From NCBI RefSeq assembly GCF_007752535.1, contig NZ_CP036426.1, positions 8,122,001 through 8,186,000 of the forward strand: a DNA stretch of 64,000 bases. Direction: 5' to 3'. Below are positions 8,782-15,098 of this stretch, piece by piece. Under the pieces are notes generated by a model, which was not told the DNA's origin, did not search any database, and saw only the letters and a list, made by a program, of their open reading frames with translations. Position 1 is the stretch's first letter. Every line of letters begins with the position of its first letter. A program made the translations under genes and the position numbers. This DNA comes from Tautonia plasticadhaerens (GTDB lineage Bacteria; Planctomycetota; Planctomycetia; Isosphaerales; Isosphaeraceae).

Positions 8782-8930
8782 CGTCGGGTGGACCTGGGCG
8801 GCGGCCGTTCGGGGGGGAGGGTGGGTGACGGATGGTGGGCGACGGAGGTCGGGGATTCGGGATCCGGACCCCGCCATCGGTCATCCGCCACCGGGCGTCC
8901 CCGCCCCGGCGGCCGCGGCGGGCGAGCGGC

Positions 8931-9371
8931 TCAGGACGACGATTCCTCGGCCTTGGCCTCCTCGGCGGCCGGGGCGGCCTCGGCGGCCGGGGCCGGCTCG
9001 GGCTCGGGGGCCGGGGGGGCGGCCTTGGCCTTGGGGGCGGGGCCGCCGGTCAGGTGCGTGGTCTTGGCGCCGGGGGCGGGACGCTCCTCGGCCGGGACGT
9101 TGTCCCAGGGCTCGCCGTTGCCCGGCTTGGTGATGCCGTGCCGCTTGAGCATGGCGGCCACCTTCTCGGTCGGCTGGGCGCCGACGGACAGCCAGTAGCG
9201 GACCCGCGGGGTGTTGAACCACTCCCGGGCCGCCTCGTTGCGCACCAGCGGGTCGTACCAGCCGAGTTCCTCGATGGCGCGGCCATCGCGGGGGGTGCGG
9301 GCGTCCATCACGCAGATGCGGAAGAACGGGCGGTGCCGCCGGCCGAACGACTTCATGCGAATCTTGACCAT
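8931..9371 (-). CDS. rpsP: 30S ribosomal protein S16
   Basis: A 146-residue S16: the conserved domain is residues 1-85 (MVKIRMKSFGRRHRPFFRI, then EELGWYDPL and RVRYWLSVGAQPTEKV). The remaining 60 residues form an Ala/Pro/Glu-rich tail ending in SSS, longer than usual and similar in style to the tail of L19 here. The tail is probably disordered. A 149-nt gap to trmD replaces the rimM gene usually found there. Confidence 0.97.
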   Translation of the reverse strand: MVKIRMKSFGRRHRPFFRICVMDARTPRDGRAIEELGWYDPLVRNEAAREWFNTPRVRYWLSVGAQPTEKVAAMLKRHGITKPGNGEPWDNVPAEERPAPGAKTTHLTGGPAPKAKAAPPAPEPEPAPAAEAAPAAEEAKAEESSS

Positions 9372-9593
9372 CTGGATCGATCACTCCCGGTGGGTCGGGG
9401 CGCGGCTCGGACGCATGTTCGAGGGTCCCAAACTGGCGGGCACCCCCCTGCCCTTGCGCCTCGCAAGGTCGGGGGGCGGGGCCGGTTCCCGAGCCATCGG
9501 CGGCCCCGCGGCCGGGGTCGACCCAAGAGGGTCGGTCCCGGCTCATGCCCTCTCATTCGGCGATCGGCGAGACGTCGTTCCTGTCGTCGGATG

Positions 9594-9639
9594 ACGGCCC
9601 GGCCCCTCGTCGTCTCGCCTGCCGAGGGGGCCGGGCCGT
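9594..9639 (-). terminator. GC-only hairpin after the ffh/M-domain genes
   Basis: A 16-bp stem with one bulged G (9594-9609 with 9623-9639) begins 22 nt past the stop of the last M-domain-like gene. No T-run follows on the minus strand. It probably ends or stabilises the ffh transcript and separates it from rpsP. Confidence 0.5.
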
Positions 9640-9661
9640 GGTTCGGTGGTGGTTCGTGGGC

Positions 9662-10216
9662 TCAGTCGTCGAGGGTGAAGTCCCAGGCGTGGAACTCGCG
9701 ATTCCAGGCCGAATACCAGGGCCCCGCCCCGTGCGGGGGGACGCGGCCGGTCCGGGTCAGGTGTTGCCAGAGTTCCCGGAACTCCCCCGGCTCCGAGGGG
9801 TGGAGCCGGGAGGCGTCGAGCCGGCCGACGCGGCTGTCCGGGGGCACCCGGTCGCCCGGGTCCTCCCCGCGCAACTCCCGCTCGACCGTCCGGAGCAGTT
9901 CGCGGTAGAGGTCGAGCACCGTCGCGACCTGTGCCGGCTCGACGCCCGCCGCGGCGGCGACCCGCCGGGCCCCCTCGGCGTCGATCGCGGCCAGGTCGGC
10001 CCGATCGGCGGGGGTCACGGCGTCGAGGATCGCCAGGTAGCGGTCGACCCCCGCGTCCGGGTCGAGGAGGTGGGGGTCGAACAGCGGGCCGAACAGCTCG
10101 GGCAGCTTGCCGCGGAACGCCTCCCGGATCGTCACCCCCCGGCCCCGAATCTCGGCGATCAGGCCCCGGAAGTGGGAGAAGGTCAGCAGGGAGGCGGGGT
10201 CCCCGGGGTCGCTCAT
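9662..10216 (-). CDS. SRP54 M-domain-like protein, second copy
   Basis: A 184-residue protein of unknown function. Residues about 8-110 align with the M domain of Ffh encoded just upstream: an FxxFRxxI start, then AILDAVTPADRADLAAID, then ARRVAAAAGVEPAQVATVL, matching the Ffh segments around MTPDERRDPHSID and RRIASGAGCEPQDV. The SRP-RNA-binding RRIASGAG is degenerate here (RRVAAAAG) and the methionines of the signal-peptide groove are gone. The C-terminus ends in WDFTLDD, shared with the first copy. ATG overlaps the preceding stop (ATGA), so translation is coupled. Confidence 0.7.
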   Translation of the reverse strand: MSDPGDPASLLTFSHFRGLIAEIRGRGVTIREAFRGKLPELFGPLFDPHLLDPDAGVDRYLAILDAVTPADRADLAAIDAEGARRVAAAAGVEPAQVATVLDLYRELLRTVERELRGEDPGDRVPPDSRVGRLDASRLHPSEPGEFRELWQHLTRTGRVPPHGAGPWYSAWNREFHAWDFTLDD

Positions 10217-10776
10217 GGCCTCGGCCCTCCCGAGGAGGGGTCGAGGGTGAAGTCCCAGAGGCGCTGGTCGCGGTCCTTGTGGTCGGCCAGGGGGCCGATC
10301 GACCGGTCGTAGCGGGCGGGACCGACGAGGTCCCGGACCAGATCCCGGTGCCGGGCCTGGGCGGCCGGGTCGGGCGCGTCCGGCCGGGACCCGGCCGGGG
10401 GGCTCGTCAGGAGGAGGAAGTAATAGGACAGCGCCTCCGGCCAGGGCATGGGCTGTTTCTCGGCGATCATGCCGATGGCGGAGAGTCGGCAGAGGATCGC
10501 TTTGACCCGGCCGGGCTCGACCCCGGCCGCATGGGCGATGCGGCGCCGGGCGAGGCCGTCGATCGAGCCCAGGTCGGCACGCTCCCGCGGGGTCATCGCG
10601 TCGAGGACCGCCAGGATCACGGCGACCTCGGCCCCGGGGGCCCGGACTCGGGCCCAGTAGGGCTCCAGGTTCCGGTGACGGACGACCTCCTCGGCGAGCG
10701 TCCCGGCGTCGATCAGCCGGGCGAGCTGGGATCGGAAGGCGTCGAGGTCGAAGGGGGGGATGGGCCGGTCGCTCAC
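10213..10776 (-). CDS. SRP54 M-domain-like protein, first copy
   Basis: A 187-residue protein that starts at GTG 10776 overlapping the ffh stop (GTGA), so it is coupled to ffh. It lacks NG domains. FDLDAFRSQLARL at residues 8-20 matches FDLDDFRKQIVTM at the start of the Ffh M domain, and LDAMTPRERADLGSID with ARRRIAHAAGVEPGRV matches the core M-domain helices including the RNA-binding arginines. The tail (about 115-187) is not SRP-like and ends WDFTLDPSSGGPRP, resembling the second copy. A role in signal recognition, 4.5S RNA binding or regulation of Ffh is inference from homology and location. Confidence 0.72.
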   Translation of the reverse strand: MSDRPIPPFDLDAFRSQLARLIDAGTLAEEVVRHRNLEPYWARVRAPGAEVAVILAVLDAMTPRERADLGSIDGLARRRIAHAAGVEPGRVKAILCRLSAIGMIAEKQPMPWPEALSYYFLLLTSPPAGSRPDAPDPAAQARHRDLVRDLVGPARYDRSIGPLADHKDRDQRLWDFTLDPSSGGPRP

Positions 10777-12275
10777 GGGTTGGGCCCCCCCTTGCGCTTC
10801 TCCCGCAGCTCCTTCTGGATGCGGCGGGCCTCCTTCTCCCGGAGCTTCTTCTGCTTCTCGCGCTCCTTGGGGGTGAGGCGCTTGCCGGTGCTCTGCTTGG
10901 TGGTCTTGAGGATGGCGCCGGGGTTGAAGGCGCCGGCCTTGCCCAGGCCGGAGAGCATCCGGACGCGGTCCATCATGCTCATCTGCGACATGCCCTTGAC
11001 CATCGCGGCCATGGCGTCGAACTGCTTGACCAGGCCGGAGACGTCCTGCGGCTCGCAGCCGGCGCCGGAGGCGATCCGGCGGCGTCGGCCGATGTCGATG
11101 GAGTGGGGGTCGCGGCGCTCGTCGGGGGTCATGCTGTCGATGATCCCCTGGATGCGCTTGACCTCGGCGTCGGCGTCCACCCCCTCGAGCATCGCCCCCA
11201 TCTGGTTCATGCCGGGGATCTTGCCCATGAGGTCCTTGACCGACCCCATCTTCTTCATGGTGACGATCTGCTTGCGGAAGTCGTCGAGGTCGAACTTCCC
11301 CCTGGCCATCCGCTCCTGCTGGCGCCTCGCCTCGTCCTCGTCGACGGCGTCCTTGGCCGCCTCGACGAGGCCGACGATGTCGCCCATGCCCAGCATCTGG
11401 CCGACGATCCGCTCGGGGTCGAACGGGTCGAGCCGCTCCAGCTTCTCCCCCATGCCGACGAACTTCACCGGCACGCCGGTGACCTGCCGGACCGACAGCG
11501 CGGCGCCGCCGCGGGCGTCGCCGTCGAGCTTGGTCATGATGACGCCGTCGAGCTCCAGCGCCTCGTTGAAGGCGCCGGCCGAGGCGACGGCGTCCTGGCC
11601 GGTGAGGGCGTCGCAGACGAAGTAGACCTGGTGGGGGCGGACCTTCTTCTCGATCTTCTTGAGCTGGCCCATCAGCTCGTCGTCGACGTGCAGGCGGCCG
11701 GCGGTGTCGAGGATGACGGTGTCCCGGCCCAGCTTCTCGGCCTCGAGCACGCCCTTGCGGCAGACCTCGACGGGGTCGGCGGCGGCGGGGTCCTCGGCGT
11801 GGACGGGCACGTCCAGCTGCCGGCCGAGGACGAGGAGCTGCTCGATGGCGGCGGGGCGCTGGAGGTCGGCGGCGACCATCAACGGCTTGCGGCCGAGCCC
11901 GATCAGCCGCCGGGCGAGCTTGCCGCAGGTGGTCGTCTTGCCCGAGCCCTGGAGGCCGCAGAGCATGATGACCGTCGGCCCGGCCTTCTCGAACCGGATG
12001 TGGGGGTCGCCCTCCCCCATCAGCTCGATCAGCTCGTCGTGGACGATCTTGACGATCTGCTGGTCGGGGCGGACGCTCTTGATCAGCTCCTGGCCGGCGG
12101 CCTTCTCGGTCACGCGCTTCATGAAGCGCTGGACGACCTCGTAGTTGACGTCGGCCTCCAGCAGGGCGGTGCGGACGGCCCGCAGGCCCTCCTGCATGTT
12201 GGCCTCGGTCAGCTTGCCCCGGACCTTGAACCGGCCGAGGGCGTCCGACAGGCGGTGCTGGATGTCGTCGAACAT
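10773..12275 (-). CDS. ffh: Signal recognition particle protein Ffh (SRP54)
   Basis: A 500-residue GTPase that binds signal peptides and 4.5S RNA for cotranslational targeting. N domain residues 1-95, G1 loop GLQGSGKTTT near 108-117, G3 DTAGR, G4 TKLDGDARGG, then the methionine-rich M domain from about 320 with IDSMTPDERRDPHSID, RRRRIASGAG and KQFDAMAAMVKGMSQMSMM. The length is a little above the usual 450 because of a basic C-terminal tail rich in Lys/Arg. It heads a cluster in which the next two genes are M-domain paralogs. Confidence 0.97.
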   Translation of the reverse strand: MFDDIQHRLSDALGRFKVRGKLTEANMQEGLRAVRTALLEADVNYEVVQRFMKRVTEKAAGQELIKSVRPDQQIVKIVHDELIELMGEGDPHIRFEKAGPTVIMLCGLQGSGKTTTCGKLARRLIGLGRKPLMVAADLQRPAAIEQLLVLGRQLDVPVHAEDPAAADPVEVCRKGVLEAEKLGRDTVILDTAGRLHVDDELMGQLKKIEKKVRPHQVYFVCDALTGQDAVASAGAFNEALELDGVIMTKLDGDARGGAALSVRQVTGVPVKFVGMGEKLERLDPFDPERIVGQMLGMGDIVGLVEAAKDAVDEDEARRQQERMARGKFDLDDFRKQIVTMKKMGSVKDLMGKIPGMNQMGAMLEGVDADAEVKRIQGIIDSMTPDERRDPHSIDIGRRRRIASGAGCEPQDVSGLVKQFDAMAAMVKGMSQMSMMDRVRMLSGLGKAGAFNPGAILKTTKQSTGKRLTPKEREKQKKLREKEARRIQKELREKRKGGPNP

Positions 12276-12319
12276 GGGGACGTACCGTGATCGCCGCGTT
12301 TCGTGGTCGCGAATCGCCA

Positions 12320-12348
12320 ATTCTAACGATCGCGCCGACGCCCGGCAA
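12320..12348 (-). promoter_or_regulatory. Sigma70-type promoter of ffh
   Basis: Minus strand: TTGCCG (12343-12348) and TAGAAT (12320-12325) with a 17-nt spacer. Transcription would start near 12313, about 38 nt before the ffh ATG. Confidence 0.6.
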
Positions 12349-12430
12349 TGGCATCCGATCGGCCGTCGGGGGCCGCCCCGGCGAGGCCGGCCGGGATCGT
12401 CGCGGGGCGGGCCCGGCGGCCGGTGGGACT

Positions 12431-12708
12431 CGGGCGGTGCGCCGATGGCGATTCGGCGATTCTGAGACAAGGCAAGGAGTTGCGCCGAAGAAATGGGTTC
12501 GCTCGGCGCCGTGCACACCGGGGAGGCGGCGGCGAGGACCGGGGAACACCCCGGCCACCCGGCGGACGGAGATCCGGGGCGAGAACGGTGCGGCCGGTGC
12601 GCCGGGACGTTCGCGGGCGGTGCGCCAAACTCGAATTCGAGATTCCCAGGCGAGACAAGGGGTTGCGTCGAGCAATTGGGTTCGCTCCGTCGCGGCGCAC
12701 CGAGGAAC
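12431..12708. repeat. Imperfect 95-bp direct repeat upstream of ffh
   Basis: Two units, 12431-12525 and 12614-12708, align without gaps over at least 80 nt at about 72 percent identity by eye; both begin CGGGCGGTGCGCC and share ATGGGTTCGCT/ATTGGGTTCGCT. The spacing is 183 nt. No gene covers them. They could be two copies of a small dispersed element. The rest of the 860-nt gap to 13137 holds an AT-richer pocket at 12861-12905 with nothing identifiable. Confidence 0.6.
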
Positions 12709-13081
12709 GCCCGAGGATCGGCGGGCGATCCGGGGTGACCCGGGATCGCGTTGTCCCGCAACCCCTCCGGCCCGGGGTGGCTGGGATCCGCGCAGCGGCC
12801 CCCGGCGACGGGCACCTCCCGACCGGGTGCCCGCCCCGCTCGACCCCGGCCACCCCCGAGGAAATCATTGCTATTGAGAACGCATCAAATGGTCCATGTG
12901 GGCATCTCTGGAGTGCCGTCAGCCGTTTCCGTGTGGCGCCGGAACAATGGGACCGGAGGACCGGGCGCAGGAGGGCCGGGACGCCGGGGGCGTCGGAGGG
13001 GGATCGGGGGGCACGGGGGGCGGTTTTCGGCACGTCGAGCAGGCCCGCGCAGGGGGAAGTTTGGCGGGGCCGAACGGACGA

Positions 13082-13110
13082 CCCCTCCCCTATAAGATCG
13101 TGGGGAGGGG
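13082..13110. terminator. Hairpin with T-run on the plus strand
   Basis: A 9-bp perfect stem CCCCTCCCC/GGGGAGGGG with an 11-nt loop is followed by CGTTTT on the plus strand. It lies 28 nt past the stop of the minus-strand LamG-like gene and could end transcription in either direction; the T-run favours the plus strand. Confidence 0.45.
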
Positions 13111-13137
13111 CGTTTTCAGTCACACGAACCGGCGCCC

Positions 13138-14031
13138 TCAGCGGTCGAGCAGCGGGGAGCCGTCCCGGGCGATCTCGGCGAGCGTGGCGACCTCGTCGGC
13201 GGAGAGGGGGCGGTCGAAGACCATCAGGTCGTCCATCAGGCCGGCGTAGCCGAGGCCGAGGAAGACGACGGCCTCGTCGGGATCCCAGGTGTAGACCTGG
13301 TTCCGGCCGGAGACGGTGCCCTGGGGCCGGCCGTCGAGGTAGAGGCGGGCCTCGCCGTCGGCCCGGCCGGTGTTGAAGCGGTCGAAGGTGATGGCGACGT
13401 GCGTCCACCGGCCGGAGGCGAAGGGGGTCTGATCGACGACCACCACCGGCTTCTCGGAGGCGGGCATCGTCTCGAAGTCCTTGTTCTCGGGGTTCCAGAC
13501 CTCCAGGTCGGCCAGGACGCCGAGCCGGAAGACCCGGGGGCGGTCGTCCCTGGTGAAATCCGTCCAGATGGCGGCGTCGTTCCAGGCGCTGTCGGTGATC
13601 TGGATCGGGTCGGCGAAGCGGGGGGGCAGATCCGTCTCGGGGTCGAGGCTCAGGAAATAGGAGATCGTGCCGGACCAGCCGTCGGGGCCGGAACCGGGGG
13701 GGGTGTAAGGGAGGTTCCCCGGGACCCTGTAGAAGTGGGCCCGGGTGTTCTCCGGGGAGAACCGGAGGGCGCCCCCGGCCCGGCCCCCCTCGGCCAGCCG
13801 TTCGAGGCCGGGGCCGGCGATGCCCTCGACCGGGTCCTCCCGGGAGGCCGAGGCGGAGGAGTAGAAGGTGGGATCTCCCCGGGCCAGGTCGGCGTCGAGG
13901 CCGTCGTCGAAGCTGACGGCGAAGGTGAGGGACTCGGCCATCGACGCCGGCAGCGGCCCGTCGGCGGCGGTCGCCGGGGCGGTCGCGGCGAGGGCCAGGA
14001 GCAGGGGGAGGCAGGGGCGGCGGTCGGTCAT
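13138..14031 (-). CDS. Secreted LamG/concanavalin-like domain protein
   Basis: A 297-residue exported protein. A signal peptide (PLLLALAATAPATAA) precedes a single jelly-roll domain: LTFAVSFDDGLDAD near the mature start, then WTHVAITFDRFN, ARLYLDGRPQGTV and YAGLMDDLMVFDRPLSADEV, the classical LamG-like end. Such domains bind carbohydrates or surfaces and need no catalytic residues. GGAGG lies 8 nt before ATG 14031. No enzyme module is attached, unlike many planctomycete LamG proteins. Confidence 0.85.
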   Translation of the reverse strand: MTDRRPCLPLLLALAATAPATAADGPLPASMAESLTFAVSFDDGLDADLARGDPTFYSSASASREDPVEGIAGPGLERLAEGGRAGGALRFSPENTRAHFYRVPGNLPYTPPGSGPDGWSGTISYFLSLDPETDLPPRFADPIQITDSAWNDAAIWTDFTRDDRPRVFRLGVLADLEVWNPENKDFETMPASEKPVVVVDQTPFASGRWTHVAITFDRFNTGRADGEARLYLDGRPQGTVSGRNQVYTWDPDEAVVFLGLGYAGLMDDLMVFDRPLSADEVATLAEIARDGSPLLDR

Positions 14032-14123
14032 CGGCGCGTCCTCCGGTCGGTCGTTCGGTCGCGGCGGGTCGGAGCGTGGGCCGCGATCATCTTTATCCGA
14101 CGGGAGGGGGGATTCCCAGCGGG

Positions 14124-14789
14124 TCAGGGGAGGAGGTCGGGTCCCCCCGGGGCGTCCCCCCCTGCCCTCCGGGCGCCGGAGTGGTCCGCGTAGGTGGCCC
14201 AGGAGGGGGCGTAGCCGTCGACGGCCTGGAGGCCCCAGGAGGACCAGCCGGGGCGGGTGCCCCGGGCGAAGAGTTCGAGGTGGGGGCCGGGGGAGCAGGA
14301 CTCGATGATCGGGTACTGGGCGTCGGGCTTGCGGCTGTGCTCCTGCTTGCGGGAGGCCAGCAGGTTGACCTGGCGACGGCCGGCGGCCAGGGTCCGGGCG
14401 TTGCGGCCCCGGACGCCGAAGAGGAGCAGCTCCGTGACGTTGCGGAAGTAGAAGCCGACGCCCCGGCCATCGCTGCCGCCGTCCTTGCGGACCTTGTGCC
14501 AGACGAGGTTGGCCTTGTAGCGGAAGCCCCAGGCCGAGAGCACGGCCAGGCCCTCGGGCAGCAGCGCGTTGGGGACCCAGAGGTAGAGGTGGGCCGGCTC
14601 GTCGACGACCCGAGAGACGGGCAGCGCGGCGATCTCGTCGAGGGTCATCGTGCCGTACCGGCTGAGGCGTCGGTGCTCCGGGGCGACCTTGCCGGTCCGG
14701 TTCTGGAACCGCCAGGGTGGGTCGGCCAGGACCGTCCGGAAGCGGCGGTCGGCGGCGAAGGCGAGCAGGTCGGTCGAGGGGCTGGTCAT
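14124..14789 (-). CDS. MT-A70-family adenine N6-methyltransferase
   Basis: A 221-residue protein with the catalytic DPPW motif at about residues 23-26 (VLADPPWRFQNRTGK), followed by the MT-A70 pattern LPVSRVVDEPAHLYLWVPNALLPEGLAVL, GFRYKANLVWHK and the C-terminal SRKPDAQYPIIES. The family transfers a methyl group to N6 of adenine in DNA or RNA. It is short, has no target recognition domain and no restriction gene nearby, so it is an orphan enzyme whose substrate is unknown. It is transcribed away from the membrane protein at 15099. Confidence 0.9.
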   Translation of the reverse strand: MTSPSTDLLAFAADRRFRTVLADPPWRFQNRTGKVAPEHRRLSRYGTMTLDEIAALPVSRVVDEPAHLYLWVPNALLPEGLAVLSAWGFRYKANLVWHKVRKDGGSDGRGVGFYFRNVTELLLFGVRGRNARTLAAGRRQVNLLASRKQEHSRKPDAQYPIIESCSPGPHLELFARGTRPGWSSWGLQAVDGYAPSWATYADHSGARRAGGDAPGGPDLLP

Positions 14790-15098
14790 CGTCGGGGGCC
14801 GCTCCGGCTCCGGGGGCGCGTCGGATCACCTTGAGCCTACCATCGTCCCGGCCCGGCGGCCCGGCGGCCCGTCGGCCCGGCCGGCTCGCCGCCCCGGGGC
14901 CGGGCCCTTGTGCCGGGCCCGCGACCGCCTGTCTAATGACGAGAGGCCGGTCCAGGGATTCTGGGTAAAATGGGGATTCTCCGCGACGGCTCGATGGTGC
15001 GAGCCGGGTGCGTGGGTCCCCGCGAGGGCCCGGCCGATCGCCGACCCCGGGCCGCGGTGCCGCCCGCCCGGCGAGGTGAGGGGAAGTGGAGGTGGGTG
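14790..15098. other. Divergent gap, weak promoter only
   Basis: 309 nt between divergent genes. A TAAAAT hexamer at 14966-14971 could be a plus-strand -10 box, but no -35 partner is visible. Nothing else was found. Confidence 0.3.

Noticed and set aside
12323-13408. A 361-residue minus-strand ORF covering the gap before ffh
   Set aside because: It crosses the direct repeats, the ffh promoter and part of the LamG-like gene in another frame; composition is Arg/Pro-biased with no start signal.
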